DNA of 39,625 nucleotides from Streptomyces inhibens (GCF_003389455.1 NZ_QUAC01000122.1:1-39625), one strand, 5' to 3'; shown: positions 15,931 through 24,057, counted from the first letter of the stretch. Notes: generated by a model from the letters alone, not told the origin. A program made the numbers and translations.

Positions 15931-16890
15931 TTACCCGGTGGTGTAGATGGCTTGCATTTTGTCGTGGAGGTAGTCCCCCGCGCGTACGGGGGAGTAGGAC
16001 CTGCGGCCGATGGGAGCCGACAGCGACGTGATCCTGGTGTCGGGTGCGCAGGAGTGGAAGTACACCAGTGAGGTGAGCTCCTCTCCCGGGGCGTCGGGCG
16101 GCGGGGGCAGGACGCGATGGCGCCCCGAGCGCCAGCGATCTCCGCTCCAACGGGCCATCAAATCACCGATGTTGAGGGTGACAGCGCCGGGTTCGTAGGG
16201 GGCGTCGTGCCAGCCGTCCTCGTCGTCGTGGACCTGAAGGCCGCCCTGGCCTCTCTGTCGGTCCAAGAGGGTGATGAGGCCGAAGTCGGTGTGCGGTCCG
16301 ATGCGGAACTGGCCGGGGGCGGCGGGACCGGTCTCACTGGCCGCCGGGTACCAGTTGATGGTGAAGTCCCATTGCGGGCAGGCGGTGTGGCGGGTGAAGA
16401 AGTCGGTTGGCCGGTCCAAGGCCGTCGCCATGACTTCGAGGACGGTATCGGCCAGGCGGCGCATCTGCTCGGTGTACTCGGTGACCAGCGCGTGCAGGGA
16501 CGGGACTTCGTCGGGCCAGCGGCTGGGCAGCCGTTGTGTGCGCCCGGGGTGCGTGGTGGAGCCGGCGCCGCATGACCAGACCTCCAGCAGGTCCGGCGGG
16601 GTGTGGGAGCCCTCGGACCGGGCGGTGGCCACGCGCTCCCGGCCGATCCATCCGCGTCGGCCCGTGTCCTGGGCGTAGCGTTCCTTGACGGCCGGGGGAA
16701 GGTGGAAGAAGTCGTAGGCTGCGGCGCGTACTTGGCCGGCCAGACCCGGTGTGATGCCGTGTCCGGTCACCAGGAGGAATCCGGTGGACTTGAGGGCCTG
16801 GTCGACGTTGGCCGCGAGGTGATTCCGGGATGCGCTGTCGTTCGGGTACCAGTGACTGAGGTCGATGACCGGAATGCGGGTGGAGGCCAT
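15931..16890 (-). CDS. Isopenicillin-N-synthase-like Fe(II)/2-oxoglutarate oxygenase
   Basis: The 319-residue protein has the DIOX_N start TRIPVIDLSHWYPND and FLLVTGHGI, then the jelly-roll core. Iron ligands are His200 and Asp202 in IGPHTDFGLITLLD and His258 in SGRHRVLPP. The usual C-terminal RxS cosubstrate motif is replaced: the aligned position reads LTS in EELTSLVYFHS, so 2-oxoglutarate binding may be altered. ATG 16890 is chosen for the AAGGGAGA ribosome site. The gene lies 74 bp downstream of the DHA2 exporter on the same strand, suggesting one operon under the divergent Lrp-type regulator. Confidence 0.87.
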   Translation of the reverse strand: MASTRIPVIDLSHWYPNDSASRNHLAANVDQALKSTGFLLVTGHGITPGLAGQVRAAAYDFFHLPPAVKERYAQDTGRRGWIGRERVATARSEGSHTPPDLLEVWSCGAGSTTHPGRTQRLPSRWPDEVPSLHALVTEYTEQMRRLADTVLEVMATALDRPTDFFTRHTACPQWDFTINWYPAASETGPAAPGQFRIGPHTDFGLITLLDRQRGQGGLQVHDDEDGWHDAPYEPGAVTLNIGDLMARWSGDRWRSGRHRVLPPPPDAPGEELTSLVYFHSCAPDTRITSLSAPIGRRSYSPVRAGDYLHDKMQAIYTTG

Positions 16891-16964
16891 GTGGCGTCTC
16901 CCTTTGATGTCGGTTGGTGCTGCTGGGCGGGGCCGGGGCACGGGCAGGCCGGCGGGGGTCACAC

Positions 16965-18566
16965 TCACTCGGCTGCCGCTGCCGCTGCCGCTGCCGCTGT
17001 CGCCGACCGGGTGTCAGGGTCTGGAGCCGGGGGCGTCGAAGGCGGGGGTGGCCCGGTGCGGGTCAGCCACAGCACGAGGGCGGCGCAAGCCAGGGTGGCG
17101 GCTGCGGCGGTGAGGGCAAGGGTGTTGTGACCAGTGGCGAAGGCGGCGCGCAGCGTGTGCTCAAGAACGGGGCGATGGCTGCTGGGAACGGTCGCGAGGA
17201 GAGTGTCGGCACCGCCGCCGGACAAGGTCTGCGCGGTGCTGCCGGGGTCGGCGACCTCGCCGTGCAGGGCGTCGGTCATGGCGGAGACGGCCAGCGTGCC
17301 GAAGGCAGCGACGCCGAACGCGTAACCGAGCTGTTCGAAAGTGCTGTAGGCGCCACTGGCCATGCCCGCGCGCTCGCCGGGGACCGAGCCGAGCGCGAGG
17401 GACGCGGCGACCTGGAAGATCAGGCCCATGCCGACTCCGCTCAGGGCCAGGCCGCCCACCAGGGCCGGCCAGTCGGACTCGGGGCCGAGGAAGCCCAGCG
17501 CCCCCACACCGAGTCCGGCGAGACCGAGGCCGAGACAGGAACCCAGGCGCGGGGAGGGCTTGGGTATCAGCCGCCCGCTGACCACCGCCACCAGAGCGGC
17601 GGCCGCCGCATGGGGCAGCACGACGAGTCCGGTGCCGATCGGCGAGAGGTGCTGAACGGACTGCAGCCACAGCGAGGTGTAGGGGAGGATCCCGTACACC
17701 GCGCCCTCGCCCACCGCGATCGTGAGCATCGCGGCCGTGAATGCCGGGCGGCGGAACAGAGACAGGTCGAGCAGAGGGTGAGTGCTGCGCCGCTGCGTGC
17801 GTACGAACAGCACGAGCGCCGCCGCTGCGCTGCCCAGCGGCGCCAGTGTGCGCGGGGACGTCCATCCCTGGGCGTGTGCCTGAGTCAACGCGTAGACGAA
17901 TCCGCCCGCGCCGAGGGCGAACAGCAGCAGGCCGGGAACGTCCAGGCGTCGCGAGGCATCCCGCGTCGGCGTGGAGCGCGGGATGTAGCGAAAGGTCATG
18001 GTCAGGGCGAGTGCGGTGACGGGGACGTTGACGTAGAAGATCCACCGCCAGTCCAGAGCCTGGGTGAGCAGACCGCCCAGAATCGGTCCCAGTGCGGAGG
18101 CGCTTGCGGCGACCGCGGCCCAGGCGCCGAAGGCCAGTCCCAGGCGACGCCCGGAGTACAGAGTGCTGATCAGGGACAGGGTGGTGGTGAACATCGCCGC
18201 AGCCCCCAGGCCCTGGACGACGCGAGCGGCGATCAGTACGCCGATGCTCGGCGACAGCGCGCAGGCGATGGAGGCCAGCGCGAACACGATCAGGCCGCCC
18301 GCATACATGCGGCGCCTGCCGTGCAGGTCGGCGAGCATCCCGGCGGCAAGGAGCGCGGCGGCCACCGCGAGTGCGTAGCCGTCGGCGACCCATTGGAGCT
18401 GCGACAGTGACGAGCCCAGGGAATCGGATATGGCCGGCAGGGCGACCAGGACGGTGGTGACGTCGACGAGCAGGATGAAGGTGCCCAGACAGATGGCGGC
18501 CAGCGGCCCCCAGATACGCATGCGAAACAGCTTTCGTCGGGGTGGTGAGAAGGACTTCACCACCAT
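16965..18566 (-). CDS. DHA2-type MFS drug exporter (14 TM)
   Basis: The product is about 533 residues. It shows the DHA2 signatures FILLVDVTTVLVALPAI (TM1), QLQWVADGYALAVAAALLAAG, ADLHGRRRMYAGGL (motif A) and GPILGGLLTQALDWRWIFYVNVPV (motif C), plus TM helices totalling about 14. The C-terminus is a Pro-rich stretch ending in an Ala run encoded by a GCTGCC-type hexamer repeat (16972-16999). ATG 18566 has GGGGAGA nine bases upstream; ATG 18521 (MRIWGPLAAI) is the alternative. It likely exports a product or toxic substrate of the oxygenase encoded next, and is probably controlled by the Lrp-like protein. Confidence 0.88.
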   Translation of the reverse strand: MVVKSFSPPRRKLFRMRIWGPLAAICLGTFILLVDVTTVLVALPAISDSLGSSLSQLQWVADGYALAVAAALLAAGMLADLHGRRRMYAGGLIVFALASIACALSPSIGVLIAARVVQGLGAAAMFTTTLSLISTLYSGRRLGLAFGAWAAVAASASALGPILGGLLTQALDWRWIFYVNVPVTALALTMTFRYIPRSTPTRDASRRLDVPGLLLFALGAGGFVYALTQAHAQGWTSPRTLAPLGSAAAALVLFVRTQRRSTHPLLDLSLFRRPAFTAAMLTIAVGEGAVYGILPYTSLWLQSVQHLSPIGTGLVVLPHAAAAALVAVVSGRLIPKPSPRLGSCLGLGLAGLGVGALGFLGPESDWPALVGGLALSGVGMGLIFQVAASLALGSVPGERAGMASGAYSTFEQLGYAFGVAAFGTLAVSAMTDALHGEVADPGSTAQTLSGGGADTLLATVPSSHRPVLEHTLRAAFATGHNTLALTAAAATLACAALVLWLTRTGPPPPSTPPAPDPDTRSATAAAAAAAAAE

Positions 18567-18594
18567 CCGAACCCGTCTCCCCCTGCCCAAGCCG

Positions 18595-18613
18595 TATCCT
18601 CGAACGCGGGATA
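18595..18613. promoter_or_regulatory. Candidate Lrp/AsnC operator
   Basis: A perfect inverted repeat TATCC-N9-GGATA lies in the 73-bp gap between the divergent exporter and regulator genes. It is 29 bp from the exporter start and 27 bp from the regulator start, where a shared operator would be expected. The length fits Lrp-family half-sites. Confidence 0.5.
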
Positions 18614-18639
18614 ATCAGGCGAAGGAAAGGTGCCTAGCG

Positions 18640-19599
18640 GTGGACTCCGTCATCCTGGGTGACCTCGACCAGCGCCTGCTCCTAGCCCTCCAGCTCGACG
18701 GACGGGCCCACTTCAGCCGCATCGCGCGCGACCTCGACGTCTCCGAACGCACCATCACCCGCCGTTACCAGCGCCTGCGCACCCTGGGCCTGCGCGTCGT
18801 CGGCCAACCCGTGGCCTCACGCCTCGGCCTGACCCGCTGGCTGCTGCGTCTGCACTGCACGCCGGACGCCGCCGGCAGCATCGCCGAGGCGCTCGCCCGC
18901 CGTTCCGACACCTACTGGGTCACGCTCGCCTCAGGCGGCACAGAGGTGTACTGCGCCTTCAACGTCCGTACGGCTGACCAGCGCAATGCCCTGTTGCTAC
19001 AGAAACTCCCCCACACCCCGCAGGTGCTTTCCGTGAGCGCTCACTGCATGCTGCGCATCTTCGTCGGTGCCACCAGCACGTGGCACGCCACCCGCTTCCG
19101 GCCCGAAGGCGCCGCCCCCGCGGTGGATTCCGGCACCTCCACAGCCGCTCCCCTGCCCCTGGACCCCACCGACCGCACCCTGTTCACCGAACTGGCCCGC
19201 GACGGCCGCCTGACCTTGCCCGAACTCGCCACAGCGGCCGGCCGCTCTCCTTCCAGCATCCAGCGGCACCTGGACCGCCTCCGGGGCGAAGGAGCCCTCA
19301 GCTTCGCCGTCGACTTCGATACCCAGCTGCTCGGCTACCACATGACCACCCGACTCTGGCTGAACGTCACCCCCGCGCACCTGCGCACCGTTGGGGAGGC
19401 ATTGGCCACCCACCCGCAGATCGCCTTCGCCGCCGCCGTCACCGGCGACTCGAACCTCGTCGCCAGCGGCATCTTCCGCGACCCGTCCGACCTGTACGAC
19501 TACATCGATCAGCGCATCAGCCGGCTCTCCGGTATCCAGAGCATCCAGACCGCGCCCACCCTTCGCGAAGTCAAACGCGTCGCGCCCGCCGTGCCGTGA
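18640..19599 (+). CDS. Lrp/AsnC family regulator with two tandem modules
   Basis: The 319-residue protein contains two Lrp-like units. The first helix-turn-helix is LLLALQLDGRAHFSRIARDL with SERTITRRYQRLRTLG, followed by an alpha-beta ligand domain. The second is LFTELARDGRLTLPELATAAG with SPSSIQRHLDRLRGEGAL, followed by a second ligand domain (QIAFAAAVTGDSNLVASGIF). Tandem AsnC proteins of this size are common in actinobacteria and usually control a divergent transporter or enzyme. GTG 18640 is preferred because GAAGGAAAGG lies about nine bases upstream and the first module starts at once. It is divergent from the DHA2 exporter. Confidence 0.86.
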   Translation: MDSVILGDLDQRLLLALQLDGRAHFSRIARDLDVSERTITRRYQRLRTLGLRVVGQPVASRLGLTRWLLRLHCTPDAAGSIAEALARRSDTYWVTLASGGTEVYCAFNVRTADQRNALLLQKLPHTPQVLSVSAHCMLRIFVGATSTWHATRFRPEGAAPAVDSGTSTAAPLPLDPTDRTLFTELARDGRLTLPELATAAGRSPSSIQRHLDRLRGEGALSFAVDFDTQLLGYHMTTRLWLNVTPAHLRTVGEALATHPQIAFAAAVTGDSNLVASGIFRDPSDLYDYIDQRISRLSGIQSIQTAPTLREVKRVAPAVP

Positions 19600-19733
19600 G
19601 GAGCACCGGCTCCGGCCGAGCTGGGGCGGGGGCGAGATCCACATGCCGCCTGCGCGGAGATCGGCTACCCGATTCCCCGGCATGTGATCGCCAACATGGA
19701 GTCCGGCGGTCGAGCCGTCCCGTTCACACAAAG

Positions 19734-19760
19734 CGGCCCCAGACGAGGAGTCCGGGGCCG
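19734..19760. terminator. Hairpin between the Lrp gene and tRNA-Arg
   Basis: CGGCCCC (19734-19740) pairs with GGGGCCG (19754-19760) across a 13-nt loop. It lies between the convergent Lrp gene (+) and tRNA-Arg (-) and could terminate either. The rest of 19600-19811 holds nothing recognisable. Confidence 0.5.
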
Positions 19761-19811
19761 ACCAATCCCCTCCCTGAGGAAGAAACCCCAGGTCAGAGTG
19801 GCAATGCATGG

Positions 19812-19884
19812 TGCCCCCGGCAGGATTCGAACCTGCGACACCCGCTTTAGGAGAGCGGTGCTCTATCCCCTGAGCTACGGAGGC
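19812..19884 (-). tRNA. tRNA-Arg (anticodon CCU)
   Basis: The 73-nt gene has acceptor arms GCCTCCG and CGGGGGC plus discriminator A, a D-arm GCTCAGGGGATAGAGC, an anticodon stem CCGCT/AGCGG with loop CTCCTAA (anticodon CCT), and a T-arm with GGTTCGAATCC. CCA is not encoded. It reads the rare AGG codon. Its 3' half (19815-19847) is the parent of the three att-core copies downstream at 15691, 10843 and 5884, so this is the integration target of the island. Confidence 0.96.
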
Positions 19885-19958
19885 GGGGGGATCCGTAGAT
19901 CCGGCGCCTAGCGTAGCGGATATGGGATGTGGGCTGGTAGATAGTGCGTTTTTGCAGG

Positions 19959-20573
19959 TCAGTGGGTGTGTGATGGGTGGTTTGGGGCTGCGCCGTTGAG
20001 GACGGTGTGGATGGCGCGGGGGACGAAGTCTGCGTCGAGGGGGAGTTGGCGGAGGACTACGCGGAGCCAGGCGGCGCCGGCCAGTAGGTCGATCAGGAGC
20101 ATGGGGTCGGCGTCGGGTGCCAGCTCGCCGCGGGCGATGGCGCGGGTGAAGACGGGTTGCTCGCGGGCGAGGCGGTCGGCGAAGAAGTCGCGTACGTGGG
20201 TGGCGAGTTCGGGGCTGTGAGTGACGGCGCCCAGTGTGGCGACGGCGATGCCGGAGGCCGGGGGTGTGGTGAGCAGCGACGTGATCGTGTGCAGCAGGGC
20301 TTCCAGGTCGCCTTGGAGGCTGCCGGTGTCGGCCGGTTCGATGTCGAGCCGGCGGGCGCCCATGAGCGCGGCTCCCAGGAGGGCGCCTTTGGAGGGCCAC
20401 CAGCGGTAGATGGTGGTCTTGTTGACGCCGGATCGTTCGGCGACCCCTTCGATGGTCAGCCCTTCGTAGCCCTTTGCCGCGAGCAGGTCGAGTGTGGCGT
20501 CGAAGATCTCCTGGGATTTCCGCGGGCCGCGCCCCTGGCTCTGGCTCTGGGGCTCGGGCTGTTTGTTGCTCAT
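19959..20573 (-). CDS. TetR/AcrR family regulator
   Basis: The 204-residue repressor-type protein has a Gln/Ser-rich leader and then the DNA-binding domain IFDATLDLLAAKGYEGLTIE ... SGVNKTTIYRWWPSKGALL (about 23-66). The C-terminal ligand domain contains GSLQGDLEALLHTITSLL and the TetR_C-like segment DPMLLIDLLAGAAWLRVVL. It is divergent from the alpha/beta hydrolase, its probable target. The ATG is preceded by a C-run with no ribosome site, so translation may be leaderless. Confidence 0.9.
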   Translation of the reverse strand: MSNKQPEPQSQSQGRGPRKSQEIFDATLDLLAAKGYEGLTIEGVAERSGVNKTTIYRWWPSKGALLGAALMGARRLDIEPADTGSLQGDLEALLHTITSLLTTPPASGIAVATLGAVTHSPELATHVRDFFADRLAREQPVFTRAIARGELAPDADPMLLIDLLAGAAWLRVVLRQLPLDADFVPRAIHTVLNGAAPNHPSHTH

Positions 20574-20599
20574 GGGGGGAGGTTAGCAGGGAAAGTGCT

Positions 20600-20636
20600 A
20601 CGCACCGTTGCGTTGTGTTGCGTTGGGGTTTAGCGT
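20600..20636 (+). promoter_or_regulatory. Promoter and TetR-type operator of the alpha/beta hydrolase gene
   Basis: A -35 TTGCGT (20608-20613), a 17-bp spacer and a -10 TAGCGT (20631-20636) place the start of transcription at or next to ATG 20644, so the mRNA would be leaderless. The inverted repeat ACGCA-CCGT-TGCGT (20600-20613) overlaps the -35. A repressor bound there would block RNA polymerase. Confidence 0.55.
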
Positions 20637-20643
20637 GCGGATC

Positions 20644-21459
20644 ATGGAGTCCAGAGAGACCGCGCTGCCCATCGTTTTTGTGCACGGGACCCGTGTGAGC
20701 GGCACGATGTGGCGGCCTGTGAGGGAACGTATCGGCGATCGTCATCCCACGGCGGCGCCCGACCTGCCGGGCCACGGAGCGCGGCGTGGCGAACGGTTCA
20801 CGATGTCCGGCGCCGTGGACGCGGTGGCCGAAGCGATCGACGAGCTGGGCGGCCGGGCGCTGGTCGTGGGGCTGTCACTGGGGGGCTATACGGGAATCGC
20901 CACCGCCGGGTGTCATTCCGGTCGGGTCGCCGGTCTGGTGGCGATGGGGTGCACCGCCCTTCCGCGTGGGCTGATCAGTGCCGTCTATGGGCGAGCGGCC
21001 TGGGCTGCGGCCAGGTGGCCCGAGGCGGGGAATCGCCTCAGTGCGTGGGGGTTCCGGCGTGTGCTGCCCGGACCTGTGGCCGAGGCGATGGCATCGGGCG
21101 GGCTGTCGTGTGAGGTGGCGCCGAGCGTCGTGGCGGCCGTGGAGGCGATGGAGCCGATGGCTTCGCTGGCTGCCTATGCGGGGCCGGTGTGGCTGGTGAA
21201 CGGGGCGCGCGATCCGTTCCGCCGTGATGAGCGTGCGCTGCTGAGGGCTTGCCGTAACGGCCGTCTCTCCGTACGGCCCGGGCAGGGGCATATCACCAGC
21301 CTTGCCGATACGGCGGCTTTGGCGCGGACGGTGCTCGATGCCGCGGCGGTCGCGGCGAGTGAGGGTGAGGGTGAGGCGGTCGCGGCGGGTGGGGCTGTCG
21401 CGGCTGTGGTGGGGGAAGGGGGGAGGGGGATGGCGGTGCGGGATGAGGGCCTGCGGTAG
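20644..21459 (+). CDS. Alpha/beta-fold hydrolase
   Basis: The 271-residue hydrolase has the oxyanion strand IVFVHGTRVSGTMW, APDLPGHGARRG, the nucleophile elbow VVGLSLGGYTG (Ser78), the acid-loop candidate NGARDPFRRDE and the catalytic His in PGQGHITSL. All triad members are present. The C-terminal 30 residues are a Glu/Ala/Gly low-complexity tail from GAGGGT-type repeats. ATG 20644 is chosen because the promoter lies immediately upstream. The substrate is unknown; the TetR next to it is probably its regulator. Confidence 0.86.
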   Translation: MESRETALPIVFVHGTRVSGTMWRPVRERIGDRHPTAAPDLPGHGARRGERFTMSGAVDAVAEAIDELGGRALVVGLSLGGYTGIATAGCHSGRVAGLVAMGCTALPRGLISAVYGRAAWAAARWPEAGNRLSAWGFRRVLPGPVAEAMASGGLSCEVAPSVVAAVEAMEPMASLAAYAGPVWLVNGARDPFRRDERALLRACRNGRLSVRPGQGHITSLADTAALARTVLDAAAVAASEGEGEAVAAGGAVAAVVGEGGRGMAVRDEGLR

Positions 21460-21546
21460 CGGGGGCGGTCCGGGGGACCCGGTTCGCCGCCGGCTGTGAT
21501 GGCGTACTGCCGTAGCGGCGGACCAGGTGCCCGGCCGTCCGGGGTG

Positions 21547-21867
21547 TCAGCTGCCGATGTGCCAGCTGACGGTGCCGTCCGTCGTGACGAGGAGGGCGAG
21601 CAGGAGGAGGTCGGCGGCGCCGAGGGCGATGCCCAGGAGGGCGCGGCCGCGGCGGTCGGTGCCGCGGGCCAGGGCCAGGCCGCCGAGGACCAGGGCGCAG
21701 GGGCCGAGCACGAGGTTGAGGACCAGGGTGCCGAGCAGGCCGAGGATGAAGGAGGCCACGGCCATGCCGTCGGCGTGGGAGCGCGGACGGGAGGCGGAGC
21801 GGCGCAGGGCCTTGGCCGCGGCCGATGCGGTCCGCGTCGTCGACGTGGCTTCGGTGAGCGCGGTCAT
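21547..21867 (-). CDS. DUF4190-like small membrane protein
   Basis: The 106-residue protein has a hydrophilic Ser/Thr/Arg N-terminus, then two TM helices: GMAVASFILGLLGTLVLNLVLGP and LLGIALGAADLLLLALLV. They are joined by CALVLGGLALARGTDRRGRA, the pattern of DUF4190 proteins. Function is unknown. Its start overlaps the stop of the upstream 54-residue membrane gene (ATGA, 21864-21867), so the pair is coupled. It converges with the hydrolase gene. Confidence 0.7.
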   Translation of the reverse strand: MTALTEATSTTRTASAAAKALRRSASRPRSHADGMAVASFILGLLGTLVLNLVLGPCALVLGGLALARGTDRRGRALLGIALGAADLLLLALLVTTDGTVSWHIGS

Positions 21868-22028
21868 CGGGAGGTCACCTCGGCCTGGTGGCGGCGTTCG
21901 CGGAGGAAGAAGACGAGCAGCCAGCCGGCGATGACGGTGGCTGCGACGACGGTGACGGGGACGGGGAGGTGTGCCGCGGTGCCCAGCATGATCCCCATCA
22001 GGAGGAGGGCTGCGACGAGGAAGAGCAT
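21864..22028 (-). CDS. 54-residue membrane protein
   Basis: The sequence is nearly all two TM helices (MLFLVAALLLMGIMLGTAA; VPVTVVAATVIAGWLLVFFL) followed by a charged tail RERRHQAEVTSR. ATG 22028 is favoured because AAAGG lies seven bases upstream; the GTG at 22064 would add a polar extension. It is coupled to the DUF4190-like gene and divergent from a TetR regulator that probably controls it. Function is unknown. Confidence 0.6.
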   Translation of the reverse strand: MLFLVAALLLMGIMLGTAAHLPVPVTVVAATVIAGWLLVFFLRERRHQAEVTSR

Positions 22029-22054
22029 GATCTGCCTTTCCGATTCCAGAGGAC

Positions 22055-22123
22055 AGTTGTTCACTCAGTTCCCTCAGTCTACGACTGCCCGCGACTGGAG
22101 TAGTTCGGAGAACGGTTGTTTAC
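22055..22123. promoter_or_regulatory. Direct GTTGTT(C/T)AC repeats between TetR and membrane-protein genes
   Basis: GTTGTTCAC at 22055-22063 and GTTGTTTAC at 22115-22123 flank the divergent promoter region, one near each gene start. They are candidate half-operators for the TetR protein at 22132. No longer palindrome was found. Confidence 0.35.
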
Positions 22124-22131
22124 TGGATGAC

Positions 22132-22800
22132 ATGAGTCACAGTCTTGGAGTCCGGCAGGCCCAGAAACAGAAGACCCGTCAGGCGCTGCTCGACGCGGCG
22201 CTCGGCCTGCTGGAGGAGCAGAGCCTGAGCAGCCTGGGTTTGCGGGAGGTGACGCGGGTGGTGGGGATCGCCCCGACCGCGTTCTACCGGCACTTCCGGG
22301 ACATGGGTGAGCTGGGTGTCGCGCTGGTGGAGGAGGCGCTGGGGAGTCTGCATGTGATGGTGCGGGCGATCCTCGCCGAGCAGGACGCGGCCGAGGAGCG
22401 GATAGACCGTACGGTCGCGGTCGTGGAGCAGCATGTGCGCCAACACCCGCTGCACATCCGGTTCGTGGCGCGCGAGCGGCATGGCGGCGTACGGGCCGTA
22501 CGGCAGGCCATCGCGGGTGAGCTGGACCGGTTCGCGCAGGAGGTCGCGGCGGCGCTGAAGTCCCAGCCGGCGTCGGAGGGGTGGCGCGACGAGGATGTGC
22601 GGATGCTGGCGGAGCTGTATGTGGACCGGCTGGTGACGACGGCTGCGGCGTTGCTCGATGCCGAGGAGGACGGTGCGGAGGGGGCGGCCGGGCAGGTGGT
22701 GCGGAGGTCGCGCCGTCAGCTGCGGCTGATCAGTATCGGGCGGCGGCACTGGCGGGAGGACAGGAGAGGGGAAGGGGAGGAGGAACGGGGGGAGGGGTGA
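22132..22800 (+). CDS. TetR family regulator, FabR-like
   Basis: The 222-residue protein has the DNA-binding domain KTRQALLDAALGLLEEQSLS with GIAPTAFYRHFRDMGELG. The ligand domain contains a pattern (VVEQHVRQHPLHIRFVARER) that I associate with FabR-type regulators of membrane lipid metabolism; this is a resemblance only. The C-terminus is an Arg/Glu/Gly low-complexity tail. ATG 22132 has no ribosome site and an AT-rich TTTACT 8-13 bases upstream, so it may be leaderless. It is divergent from two small membrane-protein genes. Confidence 0.82.
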   Translation: MSHSLGVRQAQKQKTRQALLDAALGLLEEQSLSSLGLREVTRVVGIAPTAFYRHFRDMGELGVALVEEALGSLHVMVRAILAEQDAAEERIDRTVAVVEQHVRQHPLHIRFVARERHGGVRAVRQAIAGELDRFAQEVAAALKSQPASEGWRDEDVRMLAELYVDRLVTTAAALLDAEEDGAEGAAGQVVRRSRRQLRLISIGRRHWREDRRGEGEEERGEG

Positions 22801-22809
22801 GGTTGTGGG

Positions 22810-24057
22810 TCAGGTGCGTGCGGGGGTGACCCGTACGCGGTAGGTGCCGTCGGGGTTCTCCGTGAGGACGGTGACCGCGGCGCCGGTGGTGTGGTCGGTG
22901 TAGGTGTCGCCGGGGAGGAAGGTGGCGTCGGTCAGCTCCGGTTCGACGAATTTGCTGCTCTTGTAGCAGCCGCCGCTGTGCGGGGTGGCGTCCACGATGC
23001 GCAGCGGGCCGCGGCCCGAGGGGACGTCGGTGGCGACGCGGTAGACCAGGACGCCGGGCCGGCAGACCGTCGGATCGAGCAGGCCGCGGGTGCGGGCCTC
23101 GGCGACCAGGGCGGTGCGGGGCGAGGTCGGGATGACGACGATCTTGGTGCCGCCGGGCGTGGAGACCGGGGTGAGGGTGTGTTCGCCGGGCGTCCCGTTG
23201 TGCGGCGCGCAGTGCACCTGGTCGGGGGAGAGCCAGCCGAGCTTCCACTTGTGCCAGCCGACGAAGTCGTTGCTCGGCCCCCAGTCCTCGTCCATCGGGT
23301 CCCAGTGGCCTACGGGGGGCGTGGCGCGGCGCTCGTCGGTGTAGTAGAGGTCGGGCAGGCCGAAGCTGTGCGCGTTCTCGTGGTTGAGGACGCGGAAGGC
23401 GCTCACCCCGGTTTGCCGGCTCCAGATGAAGGACGTGTTCCGGAACGGTACGCCGTCGGCGGTCTTCATCCCCATGTCCCCACCGCTGAAGGTGACCGAC
23501 AGGACCGTACGCGTCGCGGGCGGGCCGGCGTTGGGTGAGGCGATGACGTTGATGACGTCGTAGTCGCGGAAGTCGACGATCGGGTCGACGGCGCGGACGA
23601 CCTCCTGGGACAGGGCGTGATAGCCGCTGTCCGAGGCCGGGTCGAAGCTGGCGCCGCGCTGGATGCCGTACGCCGCGAGCGGTCGCGACATGCGGATCCA
23701 CTGGAACAGCGGGATGGGGTGGTAGGTCAGCCTGCCGTACGAGCTGATGCGGAAGTAGTCCGTCGCGGCCGGGAAGAACTCGGCGAAGCGGGCGTGGGGG
23801 GACATCGTGGCGCGGGCGTCCGGGAAGTCGATGAAGAGGGTGAGCGCCCGTACGACGCCGGACGAGCGGGCGAAACCGGCGGGGGTGTCCGCGGATTCGG
23901 CGACGTCGTTGCTGATGCCGCGCAGCGCGCACGGGCCGCTCGGCGGGGCGCCGGGCCCCGAAGGTATGGCTACGGCGTTGGGCGGCGAGCCCAGCGCTAT
24001 GGCCGCGGCCGCGGTGGCCGCGCCCACGGCCAGAACGGCGGATACCTTGAGCTTCAT
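22810..24057 (-). CDS. Secreted M6-family metalloprotease
   Basis: The 415-residue protein starts with a Sec signal peptide (MKLKVSAVLAVGAATAAAAI). It carries the M6 zinc motif HENAHSFGLPDLYY (HExxH at about 226-230) followed by a Met-turn-like HWDPMDEDWG. Upstream sequence includes TLFIDFPDARA and YFRISSYGRLTYHP, typical of immune-inhibitor-A-type peptidases. The length is short for the family, with no C-terminal accessory domains. ATG 24057 is chosen because AAGG lies eight bases upstream; a GTG at 24066 is possible. The product should be an extracellular endopeptidase. Confidence 0.88.
   Translation of the reverse strand: MKLKVSAVLAVGAATAAAAIALGSPPNAVAIPSGPGAPPSGPCALRGISNDVAESADTPAGFARSSGVVRALTLFIDFPDARATMSPHARFAEFFPAATDYFRISSYGRLTYHPIPLFQWIRMSRPLAAYGIQRGASFDPASDSGYHALSQEVVRAVDPIVDFRDYDVINVIASPNAGPPATRTVLSVTFSGGDMGMKTADGVPFRNTSFIWSRQTGVSAFRVLNHENAHSFGLPDLYYTDERRATPPVGHWDPMDEDWGPSNDFVGWHKWKLGWLSPDQVHCAPHNGTPGEHTLTPVSTPGGTKIVVIPTSPRTALVAEARTRGLLDPTVCRPGVLVYRVATDVPSGRGPLRIVDATPHSGGCYKSSKFVEPELTDATFLPGDTYTDHTTGAAVTVLTENPDGTYRVRVTPART

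Noticed and set aside
21496..22131. Extension of the TetR frame (22132) back to 21496
   Set aside because: It overlaps two credible minus-strand membrane genes and lacks domain similarity; the TetR helix-turn-helix starts after 22132.
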